A stretch of DNA of 64,000 bases. It comes from JALHSW01 sp963720675 (GTDB lineage: Bacteria; Actinomycetota; Acidimicrobiia; IMCC26256; PALSA-555). The notes under the pieces are model-generated. The model was not told where the DNA came from, did not search any database, and saw only the letters and a list, made by a program, of their open reading frames with translations. How positions within the stretch are numbered: the stretch's first letter is position 1; each line of letters begins with the position of its first letter. The stretch lies in NCBI GenBank assembly GCA_963720675.1, contig CAVRGH010000004.1:124001-188000 (forward strand), in the 5' to 3' direction. The position numbers and the translations under genes were made by a program. Shown here one piece after another: positions 8,528-16,223 of this stretch.

Positions 8528-9304
8528 TCAGGTGCCCTCGGCCGTTGCGGCTGCGGTGACCGGAGCGACGTCGACCGGAGCTGCCTCGGCGGTCGGCTCG
8601 GCTTCGGGGGCGCTCTTGCGGAGGGGGCGACCGAAGCGCGAGCGCTTCGGCGGCGTGTCGTCGCTGGACGCGTCGACGACCTTGAACCGTTCCTGCCACA
8701 TGACCCAGAGCTTGAGGGTCAGCCCGAGCAGCACGACGTAGATGATCGTGACGACGATGTCGCGCAGGGCCGGGTAGTCCATGTTGAACGGCCAGTCCAC
8801 CGGGAGGAACCCCAGCACCTTGTGACCGGACTGGAAGATGAACTTCGAGCTGTCGCCCCACTCGAGGTCCGCGTTCGCGAACGTCAGGAACTCGCTCGGG
8901 ATGATCGCGAAGCCGAGGGCGAAGATCGCGAACACGCCGACCGATCCGGCGAAGGCCTCGGACCACGTCGTGACCTGCTCGGGGTCGCGCGGCTTGCGCG
9001 ACGCGACCATGAGCAGGAGGTGCAGCACGAGCACGAGCATTCCGAGCAGCACGATCGTGCGCTGGAACGACGGGATGAGCTTCCCGAGCAGCAGGGTGAC
9101 CACGATGATCGCCGGGAACAGCGCGATGCCCACCGTGGTGGGGAACGGTCGCTTGGCCTTCGGCGGCTTGATCAGCGTGATGACGACCGCGATGCCGACG
9201 ATGAGGAGCATGATGCTCCAGATGAGGCGGCCAGCCTCACGAGTGTTGAAGTCGCCCAGGTCCCATGGCAACGTCAGGGTCCAGTTGGGCAGCAGGTTGG
9301 GCAT
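8528..9304 (-). CDS. Polytopic membrane protein, first gene of the cytochrome bc operon, function unknown
   Basis: 258 residues with about five hydrophobic segments: roughly residues 27-46, 58-76, 82-102, 117-137 and 184-205. They are followed by a basic stretch and an Ala/Pro/Glu-rich cytoplasmic tail. No cofactor motif is visible. The stop is one base from the start of the ferredoxin gene, so the two are probably translated together. I do not recognise the family. Position suggests a membrane anchor or partner for the ferredoxin, or an extra bc subunit; neither can be shown from the sequence. Confidence 0.75.
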   Translation of the reverse strand: MPNLLPNWTLTLPWDLGDFNTREAGRLIWSIMLLIVGIAVVITLIKPPKAKRPFPTTVGIALFPAIIVVTLLLGKLIPSFQRTIVLLGMLVLVLHLLLMVASRKPRDPEQVTTWSEAFAGSVGVFAIFALGFAIIPSEFLTFANADLEWGDSSKFIFQSGHKVLGFLPVDWPFNMDYPALRDIVVTIIYVVLLGLTLKLWVMWQERFKVVDASSDDTPPKRSRFGRPLRKSAPEAEPTAEAAPVDVAPVTAAATAEGT

Positions 9305-9426
9305 TGTCCGGCGTCCCTCCCCGTCGCACGCGCCGGCGCCCCGAGCGCGAGGCGTTTCCTACCACGCTACTGGTGGCATCGGCATATTCGGGGTTCGGAG
9401 CGGATTTCCTCGGCCTCGGTGTGGGC

Positions 9427-10659
9427 TCAGCCGGTGTCGGGCGGCGGTCCGCGGTCGGGAGCCCGGAGGTGCCAGCCGGCGTCGTGGGAACCGTCGAGCC
9501 GGTAGCGACGGTGGGTGACGAGGTCGTGGTGGTGGCCGCAGAGCCGCACCTGGTTCTCGAGCGAGGTGCGCCCGTCGTCGGCGACCGCCTCCCGGTGGTG
9601 GATCTCGAGGCCGGACGAGGTGTGGCAGCCGTCGATGCGACAGGAGGGGTCGCGCCACTCGATGGCGGCCTTGAGGAAGGTGTCGCCGGAGCGTCCGAGG
9701 TGCGCGACGTGGGTGATCTCACGGCCTCGGGTGAGGATGAGGTCGACGATCGGGTCCTGGGTGGCCAGCCGGTCGATGACCGAGACCGGGACCGGCCCGA
9801 CGCCCTCGATCTCGCAGATCTCGCCGGGCTCGGTCCGGCCGCGCCGCACGACCGGCAGGTCGATCCGGGCCCGGATGACCGGCCGGAGGGCCCGCCGTCG
9901 GCCAGCCGCTTTGCCGCCGGCGGCCGCGTCCGCGAGGGCGCACAGGGCGTCGGCGGCGCAGGCCCCGTAGGACTCGTCGCGTCCGCCGCGGCGCGCGGCG
10001 GTGAGCTGCTCCTCGACGAAGGGGGTGAGCACGGCGTTGATGCCGGCCAGGGCGTCGGGCGTGCCGCGCCAGGCGAGGCGACCGGCGCCGTCGCGATCCA
10101 CCCAGGTCGAGAGGTCGCGATTGGCGTGCGCGGCGCGGTATCGCGCTTCGGACTCCTCGGGCTTCGCGGCATCGCGCACCGCCCGGGCGCGCTCCTCCAA
10201 CCCGCGCAACGACGCACGTGGCGCGGTCGCGAGGAGCTCGGCCTCCGCGTCTGGATCCGCAGAAGCCGCGTGAGCGATGGCTCGCGCCTGCCCGGGCGAC
10301 AAGGCGCCCTCGCGCAGAGCCGTCTCGGTTCCCGGGAGTCCGCTGAGATGCTCTGCGGTTTCGAGCATCCCGATCGTCTGGCCCAACGGCGCACCGGTCG
10401 CGCGGGAGATCCACTCAGCCGGGGAGCGAGCGCCGTCGTCGGCCCAGACCTTCGTCTCGGCCACCCGCGGCGCGAGCAGGGTCGTCGCGGCACTCGCGAG
10501 GCGGCCGGTCTCCCCGAACAGCTCGATCAGGTCCTTCGCGTCTCGCGCCGAGACGCAGCCCGGCTCCAGCTCGCGCACGAACGCACGCACCACCCCGACC
10601 GCAGCACGCAGCTGCGAGCGATCGATGCGGGGTTCTCGCGAGAGCGGGAGTGCGGACAC
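9427..10659 (-). CDS. DUF222 / HNH endonuclease domain protein (13E12-repeat type)
   Basis: The N-terminal two thirds match the helical DUF222 pattern found in the actinobacterial 13E12 repeat family. The C-terminus is an HNH nuclease, with DPSCRIDGC, the catalytic LEIHHREAVADDG and LCGHHHDLVTH. The frame is open to 10938, but upstream of about 10660 it covers the promoter region. The GTG at 10659 fits the first recognisable residues (VSALPLSREPRIDRSQLRAA). A LexA-type palindrome at 10761-10774 lies 102 bases upstream of this start. Such genes are common, often multicopy, in actinobacteria; their substrate is not known. Confidence 0.85.
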   Translation of the reverse strand: MSALPLSREPRIDRSQLRAAVGVVRAFVRELEPGCVSARDAKDLIELFGETGRLASAATTLLAPRVAETKVWADDGARSPAEWISRATGAPLGQTIGMLETAEHLSGLPGTETALREGALSPGQARAIAHAASADPDAEAELLATAPRASLRGLEERARAVRDAAKPEESEARYRAAHANRDLSTWVDRDGAGRLAWRGTPDALAGINAVLTPFVEEQLTAARRGGRDESYGACAADALCALADAAAGGKAAGRRRALRPVIRARIDLPVVRRGRTEPGEICEIEGVGPVPVSVIDRLATQDPIVDLILTRGREITHVAHLGRSGDTFLKAAIEWRDPSCRIDGCHTSSGLEIHHREAVADDGRTSLENQVRLCGHHHDLVTHRRYRLDGSHDAGWHLRAPDRGPPPDTG

Positions 10660-10760
10660 GGGCCATCCAGCGAACCGGCTCGGAGCACCTGAGTGCCGAG
10701 CGATGCGAACGGAGGAACATGAGGGAGTTCCTCGACCCGAACTACACGAGTGAGAGTACC

Positions 10761-10774
10761 GGAACATACGTTCG
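10761..10774 (-). promoter_or_regulatory. Putative LexA (SOS) box upstream of the DUF222-HNH gene
   Basis: The sequence GGAACATACGTTCG contains the core GAAC-N4-GTTC of the actinobacterial LexA operator, with ATAC as spacer and G matching on the 3' flank. It lies in the divergent region between the HNH gene (-) and the geranylgeranyl reductase gene (+), 102 bases before the chosen HNH start. Several 13E12-family genes of Mycobacterium tuberculosis are known members of the SOS regulon, which makes the match more credible. Confidence 0.6.
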
Positions 10775-10798
10775 CCGTCAAGCAACGTGACGGCGAAC
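10770..10798. repeat. Perfect 11-bp inverted repeat in the HNH/reductase divergent region
   Basis: GTTCGCCGTCA at 10770-10780 and TGACGGCGAAC at 10788-10798 are exact reverse complements with a seven-base spacer. The left arm overlaps the right half of the LexA-type box by four bases. It could be a second operator, or an RNA hairpin in one of the two leaders. No further evidence is available. Confidence 0.55.
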
Positions 10799-10894
10799 CG
10801 CGGAGAAATCTCCGGAGCGACCGGGGGCTGGCACGGGCGTCGCCGGGCCCGGGCCGGTGCCTCGACCTCCGGGCGCGTCTGCCAGCATGAACCC

Positions 10895-12160
10895 ATGAGC
10901 GCCGCCCCCGATCCGGCGAAGTGGGATGTCCTCGTCATCGGCGGCGGTCCTTCCGGCGCGGCAACGGCCTACTGGCTCGCCGAGGCCGGCCACCGGGTCC
11001 TGGTCGTCGAGAAGAAGCGCTTCCCGAGGGAGAAGACCTGCGGCGACGGGCTCACGCCCCGGGCCGTCCACCAGCTCGAGGCCATGGGGCTGGGTGACCG
11101 CCTGGCCGCCGACCATCTCCGCTACGAGGGTCTCCGCTCGATCGCGAACGGGATCACCCTCGAGCTCGAGTGGCCCGAGCACCCCGTGTTCCCCAGCTAC
11201 GGGTACGTCGTGCGCCGCCGCGACCTCGACGAGATGGTCGCGGACACGGCCGTGAAGGCCGGGGCCACGCTGTGGCCGGCGGCGGAGGCGGTGGCGCCCC
11301 TCGTCGAGGGCGGCCTGGTGACCGGCGCGGTCGTCGAGCACAAGGAGACCGGCACCAGGGAAGAGGTGCGCGCCCGCTACCTGGTGGTCGCCGACGGGTC
11401 GAACTCCCGGTTCGGGCGGGCCTTGGGTGCTTCCCGGGACCGCACCTATCCGCTCGGGATGGCCGTCCGGGGCTACTTCACCAGCCCCCGGCACGACGAT
11501 CCCTGGATCGAGAGCCACCTCGACATCCGCGACCGGAACGGTGAGAACCTGCCCGGCTACGCCTGGATCTTCCCGGTCGGCGACGGCACCATCAACGTGG
11601 GTGTGGGCCTGCTGTCCACGTTCTCGGGCTGGAAGGACATCAACACGAGCCAGCTCATGGAGGCCTTCTGCGAGACCGCACCCTCTTATTGGGGCATCTC
11701 ACCGGAGACCGCTTGCGGCGCCCCGACCGGCGGGAAGCTGCCGACCGGACTCTCGGTCAAGCCGTCGTCGGGGCCCACGTGGCTCAGCGTCGGGGACGCC
11801 GCCGGGACGATCAACCCGTTCAACGGCGAGGGGATCTCGGTCGCCTACGAGACCGGGCGCTTCGCGGCCGAGGCCCTCGACGAGGCGTTGCGCACCGGCG
11901 ACGGGCTCGCACTGCGCGGGTACGACGCCCGGCTCGAGGAGACCTACGCGCTCTACTTCAAGGTGGCGCGGGCGTTCGTGCGGGTGATCGGCAATCCGGC
12001 GGTCATGCGTGAGCTCACCCGGGTCGGCTTCCAGAGCCGCACCTTGATGGAGTGGGTGCTGCGGATCATGGCGAACCTGCTCCGCCCCGACGAGCTCGGG
12101 CCCGCCGAGGTCGCCTACCAGATGGTCGCCGCCATGGTCGCCGTCGCCCCCGAGCCCTGA
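10895..12160 (+). CDS. Geranylgeranyl reductase family FAD-dependent oxidoreductase
   Basis: 421 residues. An N-terminal Rossmann FAD motif reads VLVIGGGPSGAATAYWLAEAG, ending with the acidic residue in VVEKK. The CGDGLTPRAV segment and a second FAD region, SVGDAAGTINPFNGEGI, are typical of this family. Members reduce double bonds of geranylgeranyl or menaquinone side chains; in mycobacteria MenJ partly saturates menaquinone. Here it sits between the bc and complex I operons, which fits a quinone substrate, but lipid or carotenoid substrates are equally possible. The ATG at 10895 is chosen because the FAD motif begins twelve residues later; the open frame upstream is not conserved-looking. 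Confidence 0.88.
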   Translation: MSAAPDPAKWDVLVIGGGPSGAATAYWLAEAGHRVLVVEKKRFPREKTCGDGLTPRAVHQLEAMGLGDRLAADHLRYEGLRSIANGITLELEWPEHPVFPSYGYVVRRRDLDEMVADTAVKAGATLWPAAEAVAPLVEGGLVTGAVVEHKETGTREEVRARYLVVADGSNSRFGRALGASRDRTYPLGMAVRGYFTSPRHDDPWIESHLDIRDRNGENLPGYAWIFPVGDGTINVGVGLLSTFSGWKDINTSQLMEAFCETAPSYWGISPETACGAPTGGKLPTGLSVKPSSGPTWLSVGDAAGTINPFNGEGISVAYETGRFAAEALDEALRTGDGLALRGYDARLEETYALYFKVARAFVRVIGNPAVMRELTRVGFQSRTLMEWVLRIMANLLRPDELGPAEVAYQMVAAMVAVAPEP

Positions 12161-12186
12161 GGCCACTCTTTCTGGTCGCGCTCGCT

Positions 12187-12209
12187 CGGCGCCGGGGTAC
12201 CCGGCGCCG
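12187..12209. terminator. GC-rich hairpin after the geranylgeranyl reductase gene
   Basis: Ten-base perfect arms (CGGCGCCGGG and CCCGGCGCCG) around a GTA loop, 27 bases after the stop. There is no T-tract, so this is a terminator-like hairpin of the kind common in high-GC actinobacteria rather than a classical intrinsic terminator. The tip CCGGGGTACCCGG resembles hairpins at 30115 and 43312. Confidence 0.5.
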
Positions 12210-12292
12210 ATCCTGCGGAGGCGCTCGGCTGCTCCGATGCGCGCGAACGCACGGTCACGTCGGGGGGTGCTGCGAACGGCGAGACTGACGCC

Positions 12293-14458
12293 GTGAACGT
12301 CGCGGTGCGGAAGGCGTTGCGGGTCGCCATCGTCATGCCGGCGCTCTACGCGCTCATGCTCTACCTCGTCGACGACCCGTTCGCTGCCCTCTTCGCCGCG
12401 TTCGCCTGCTTCTCGCTCCTGGTCTTCGCGGACTTCAGCGGCTCCCGCGCCGCCCGCGCGCGGGCGTACCTGATCGCCACCGCGGTCGGCGCGGTGCTGG
12501 TGGCCCTCGGGACCGCGCTCTCCGAGGAGTTCGTGCTCGCCGCGCTCGTGATGGTCGTCGTGGCGTTCGTGATCCGCTACCTCGGCGTGTTCGGCGGGGC
12601 CTGGGCCGCCGGTGCGAACGCCGTCATCCTGGCCTATGTGCTCGCGGCGACCGTGCCGGGCCCGTTGTCCGACGTCGGTCAGCGAGTGCTCGGGTGGACC
12701 ATCGGTGGGATCACGGCGACGGCCGCGGCGATCCTCCTGTGGCCGGTGTTCGAGCGCGACGTGCTGCGGATGCGCATCGCCGACGCCGTGCGCGCGACCG
12801 CGGCGCTGGTCCGCGCGTACTGGGAGGACGACGGCGATCGGACCGCGGCGCACGATGCTGCAGTGGCCTCGGTCGTCGACATGCGTCAGGCATTGGACTC
12901 GACCACCCTCCGACCTTCAGGACCGGCGGTTCGCGACCGCGCGATGGTCGCGGTCGTCGAGGGCGTCGAGCGGCTCGTCTCGATCGTGGGGGAGGAGGCC
13001 ACCGACGCGGCCGCGGGCATCGCCAGGAGCCTCGGCGACTGTCTCCGGCTCTGCGCCGTCACCGCGACGGTCCTCGACGACGCGGCCTCGATGCTCGAAG
13101 GCGGTGCCCCGATCCCCGACTACCTCGCCCTCGAGTCGGCGCGTGCCGATCAGCTGATGACGCTCGACACATGGACCGGTGAACGGCTGCAGGCGGGCGA
13201 CGATCCCGAGGTGGTCGTGACCCACCTCGAGGCCGTGTTCTGGACCCGGATCACCTCGTACCTCGCGCTCGGAATCGCGGCCGACTCGGCGATCGCCCGC
13301 GGCGGGAGCGCCGCCCAGTCCAACCTGACCTCGGCACTGCACACCCCCGTGATGTCCTTCGGGAGCCTGCGCGAGCGCGTCACCTACCTGCTGCACGCGC
13401 ACAGCCAGATCCGCTCGGCGCGCTTCGCGGACGCGGCGCGCGCCGGCATCGGTCTCGGGATCGCGGTGGTCGTCGCCGGGCTCACAGGGGTCGACCACGG
13501 CTTCTGGGTCGTGCTCGGCACGCTCTCGGTCCTGCGCTCCAATGCGCTCGCGACCGGGCGGACCGCGTTCGAGGCCGTCGGTGGGACGTTGCTCGGGTTC
13601 GTCGTCATCACGCCGTGCGTGGTGCTGTTCGGCGACGACGCCAGGGTGCTGTGGGTCCTGCTGCCGATCACCGTGTTCCTCGCGGCATACGCGCCGACCG
13701 CGATCTCGTTCCTCATCGGTCAGGCGGGATTCACCATGTTCGTCGTGGTGTTGTTCACGATCCTCGAGCCCGAGGGCGTGAGCACCGGTCTCGCGCGCGT
13801 GCAGGACATCGCGATCGGGGCGGCGCTCAGTGTGGTGGTCGGCGTGCTGCTGTGGCCGCGCGGCGCGAGGGGGATGGTGCGACGCGCCCTCGCTGATCAG
13901 TGCCGGACCGACGCAGCGTTCCTCGAACGCGCCATGCAGGGGATCGTGGGCGACGCAGTGAACACCGACGCGGCCCGGACGCGAGCGGTGGAGGCCGGCC
14001 TCCGCGCCGGGGAGGCGTTCGACCAGCTCAAGACCGAGCCGGGTGCTCACGCGGTGGACGAGGAGACGGTCGCTGACGTCGCAGTCAGTGCCCGGCGGGT
14101 TCGCGCGGTGGCGGAGCTCATGTGCAGCCAGGCCGACTTGGGCTTCGTCGTCGAGCAACCCGAGGCTCGCGAGGCGTTGCGGGAGGAGTGCCGCGTGCTC
14201 TCGCAGATCCTGCGCGGCGACGGCGACGCGATCGCCGACGGGGGAACGGCACCGGTGGTGACCGAGGACCCGCCGGTCGGTGTCCGGAACGCGGCAGTCG
14301 ACGCGCTCGTCGCGTGGGGCGGCGAGGGACCGGGGCTCGCGGCGCTCGGATCGTTGTGGGCGTGGGAGTGGGTGCGCCTGGTCCACCTCGCGCTCGTCCG
14401 GGCCGAGCCCGGCGTGGAGGCGATCGCGGCCGCCATGGACGCTCCGTGGTGGCGCTGA
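12293..14458 (+). CDS. FUSC-family (fusaric acid resistance-like) inner membrane protein
   Basis: 721 residues arranged as two similar halves. Each has a block of five to six membrane helices (about residues 10-155 and 380-520) followed by a long soluble helical domain. This duplicated plan is that of FUSC/YccS/aromatic-acid-exporter proteins, which are thought to export aromatic acids or other small molecules. The second block contains the family-like GVDHGFWVVLGTLSVLRSNA stretch. The GTG start at 12293 places the first helix at residue 8. It is a single gene with its own leader, unrelated in function to the complex I operon that follows. Confidence 0.82.
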   Translation: MNVAVRKALRVAIVMPALYALMLYLVDDPFAALFAAFACFSLLVFADFSGSRAARARAYLIATAVGAVLVALGTALSEEFVLAALVMVVVAFVIRYLGVFGGAWAAGANAVILAYVLAATVPGPLSDVGQRVLGWTIGGITATAAAILLWPVFERDVLRMRIADAVRATAALVRAYWEDDGDRTAAHDAAVASVVDMRQALDSTTLRPSGPAVRDRAMVAVVEGVERLVSIVGEEATDAAAGIARSLGDCLRLCAVTATVLDDAASMLEGGAPIPDYLALESARADQLMTLDTWTGERLQAGDDPEVVVTHLEAVFWTRITSYLALGIAADSAIARGGSAAQSNLTSALHTPVMSFGSLRERVTYLLHAHSQIRSARFADAARAGIGLGIAVVVAGLTGVDHGFWVVLGTLSVLRSNALATGRTAFEAVGGTLLGFVVITPCVVLFGDDARVLWVLLPITVFLAAYAPTAISFLIGQAGFTMFVVVLFTILEPEGVSTGLARVQDIAIGAALSVVVGVLLWPRGARGMVRRALADQCRTDAAFLERAMQGIVGDAVNTDAARTRAVEAGLRAGEAFDQLKTEPGAHAVDEETVADVAVSARRVRAVAELMCSQADLGFVVEQPEAREALREECRVLSQILRGDGDAIADGGTAPVVTEDPPVGVRNAAVDALVAWGGEGPGLAALGSLWAWEWVRLVHLALVRAEPGVEAIAAAMDAPWWR

Positions 14459-14474
14459 CCGGGATCCCTTCCCG

Positions 14475-14517
14475 GCCCGCCTTGCCTTGCCTCTCCGGCG
14501 GGCGCCTCGGATAGCCT
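14475..14517 (+). promoter_or_regulatory. Hairpin and possible -10 element before the first nuo operon
   Basis: GCCCGCC (14475-14481) and GGCGGGC (14497-14503) can pair and could terminate the upstream FUSC transcript. Nine bases later TAGCCT (14512-14517) matches the TAnnnT -10 pattern also seen before acs and tRNA-Thr. A TTGCCT 19 bases upstream is a weak -35 candidate. The nuoA GTG is 45 bases downstream of the -10. Confidence 0.35.
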
Positions 14518-14561
14518 GCGCATCGCAGCCCATCGAGATGTGAGAGGCGAGAGGGGAGCTC

Positions 14562-15038
14562 GTGGAGCAGTACTTGCCGATCTTCTCGATGGTCGTGCTC
14601 GTGATCCTGTTCGCCGCCGTGTCGTTCGTCGCGTCCAGGCTGCTCGGTCCTCGTCGTCCGACGAACGCGAAGCAGGCACCGTACGAGTCGGGCATCGTGC
14701 CCGAGGTCGAGAACGTCGAGCGCTTCCCGGTGAAGTTCTACCTGGTGGCGATGGCGTTCATCATCCTCGACGTCGAGATCATCTTCCTCTACCCGTTCAC
14801 CACGATCCTGAAGGACCTCGGTGCGTATGGGTTGATCACGATGGGCGTGTTCCTGATCGTGCTCCTGGTGCCGTTCGCGTACGTGCTCTCGACCGGTGCG
14901 GTGTCGTGGGGCCCGGTACGCCAGGTCGCCTCGCAGATGCCGGCACGCGTCCTGCACGCCGTGGGTCGCCCTGGCCGCGACGGCATGGACCCTGCGGCGC
15001 CACCCGCGGACCCGGACGCCGAGGAGCAGGTCGCCTAG
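14562..15038 (+). CDS. nuoA: NADH-quinone oxidoreductase subunit A, operon 1
   Basis: Small membrane subunit of complex I with three helices (about residues 5-26, 64-86 and 92-115). The conserved loop has YESGIVPE and the second helix has FIILDVEIIFLYP with its acidic residues. The GTG start follows a GAGGGGAG ribosome site. The C-terminus runs about 40 residues beyond the usual length as a Pro/Ala/Asp-rich tail. First gene of a tightly packed 13-frame operon carrying all fourteen nuo functions. Confidence 0.95.
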   Translation: MEQYLPIFSMVVLVILFAAVSFVASRLLGPRRPTNAKQAPYESGIVPEVENVERFPVKFYLVAMAFIILDVEIIFLYPFTTILKDLGAYGLITMGVFLIVLLVPFAYVLSTGAVSWGPVRQVASQMPARVLHAVGRPGRDGMDPAAPPADPDAEEQVA

Positions 15039-15040
15039 CC

Positions 15041-15598
15041 ATGGGCATGGAGCAGATCCCCCACAACTTCCTCACCGGGCGGCTCGAGGACCTCGTGAAG
15101 TGGGCGCGTCGCAACTCGATGTGGCCCGCGACGTTCGGTCTCGCGTGCTGCGCCATCGAGATGATGGCGACGGGCGCGGCGCACTACGACCAGGCCCGCT
15201 TCGGCATGGAGGTCTTCCGCGCGAGCCCGCGCCAGGCCGACCTCATGATCGTCGCCGGTCGGGTGAGCCAGAAGATGGCGCCGGTGCTCCGGCAGGTCTA
15301 TGACCAGATGGTCGAGCCCAAGTGGGTCATCTCGATGGGCGTGTGCGCCAGCAGTGGCGGCATGTTCAACAACTACGCGATCGTCCAGGGCGTCGACCAG
15401 ATCGTTCCGGTCGACGTCTACGTGCCCGGCTGCCCGCCCGGCCCCGAGACCCTGCTGCACGGGATCCTCACGCTCCATGAGCAGGTGCGCTCCGGCGAGA
15501 TCATGCGCCGGCGTGGCGAAGGGCACGGCGCCGGCATCCGGGTCGACCAGATCGACGGCACGCCGTCGCACGTCCAGCCCGTCAACACTCCCGCCTGA
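15041..15598 (+). CDS. nuoB: NADH-quinone oxidoreductase subunit B, operon 1
   Basis: Carries cluster N2, the last iron-sulfur centre before quinone. The ligands are the adjacent pair in ACCAIEMM, the Cys of GVCASSGG and the Cys of GCPPGPE. The ATG at 15041 is three bases after the nuoA stop; the open frame extends upstream but only over nuoA. The C-terminal 25 residues are a family-variable tail. It contacts NuoD and NuoI in the peripheral arm. Confidence 0.96.
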   Translation: MGMEQIPHNFLTGRLEDLVKWARRNSMWPATFGLACCAIEMMATGAAHYDQARFGMEVFRASPRQADLMIVAGRVSQKMAPVLRQVYDQMVEPKWVISMGVCASSGGMFNNYAIVQGVDQIVPVDVYVPGCPPGPETLLHGILTLHEQVRSGEIMRRRGEGHGAGIRVDQIDGTPSHVQPVNTPA

Positions 15599-15634
15599 TC
15601 GCCCCACGGAACCGTTCCAGAGGATCACCGGACC

Positions 15635-16213
15635 ATGCCCGAAGCACCGCCGACCGACGACGAGGCTCGTGAAGAGATTCACAATTCCGAGCTCGCCCAG
15701 ACTGCGGCGTCCGACGAGGTCGCGGCCGCAGTCCTCGACCGCTTCCCCGACTCCGTGTTCCACGACTCCCACGGTCAGCCGGTGGTCTACGTGGAGCGCA
15801 GCGCGTGGCACGACGTCGCGGCCTTCCTGCGTGACGAGCAGGAGTTCACGCAGTGCGTCGACGTCACTGTCGTCGACCACTCGCACGACGCCGCACGTCT
15901 GCAGATCGCGGGCGTCGCTCCGGAGCGCTTCGAGGTCGTGGCGAACTTCCTCTCGCACCCGCGTAACCGGCGGCTCCGCATGATCGCCGAGGTGCCCGAG
16001 TCGGAGACGACCGTGGCGAGCCTCACCGACCTGTACCCCGGGGTCGACTTCGCCGAGCGCGAGGTCTACGACCTGCTCGGCGTGACCTTCGACGGCCACC
16101 CCGACCTCACGCGCATCCTCCTGCCCGACGACTGGGAGGGGCACCCGCTGCGCAAGGACGACTACCCCGCGCGGGTGCCGGTCACCTTCAAGGAAGACCC
16201 AGGGCCCAGATGA
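15635..16213 (+). CDS. nuoC: NADH-quinone oxidoreductase subunit C, operon 1
   Basis: Structural 30-kDa-type subunit of the peripheral arm. It contains the family signature as FAEREVYDLLGVTFDGHPDL and ends with GHPLRKDDYPAR. The ATG at 15635 has AGAGGA nine bases upstream. 192 residues is normal. Unlike in E. coli, nuoC and nuoD are separate genes, which is usual in actinobacteria. Confidence 0.95.
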   Translation: MPEAPPTDDEAREEIHNSELAQTAASDEVAAAVLDRFPDSVFHDSHGQPVVYVERSAWHDVAAFLRDEQEFTQCVDVTVVDHSHDAARLQIAGVAPERFEVVANFLSHPRNRRLRMIAEVPESETTVASLTDLYPGVDFAEREVYDLLGVTFDGHPDLTRILLPDDWEGHPLRKDDYPARVPVTFKEDPGPR

Positions 16214-16223
16214 GGGGACTGGG

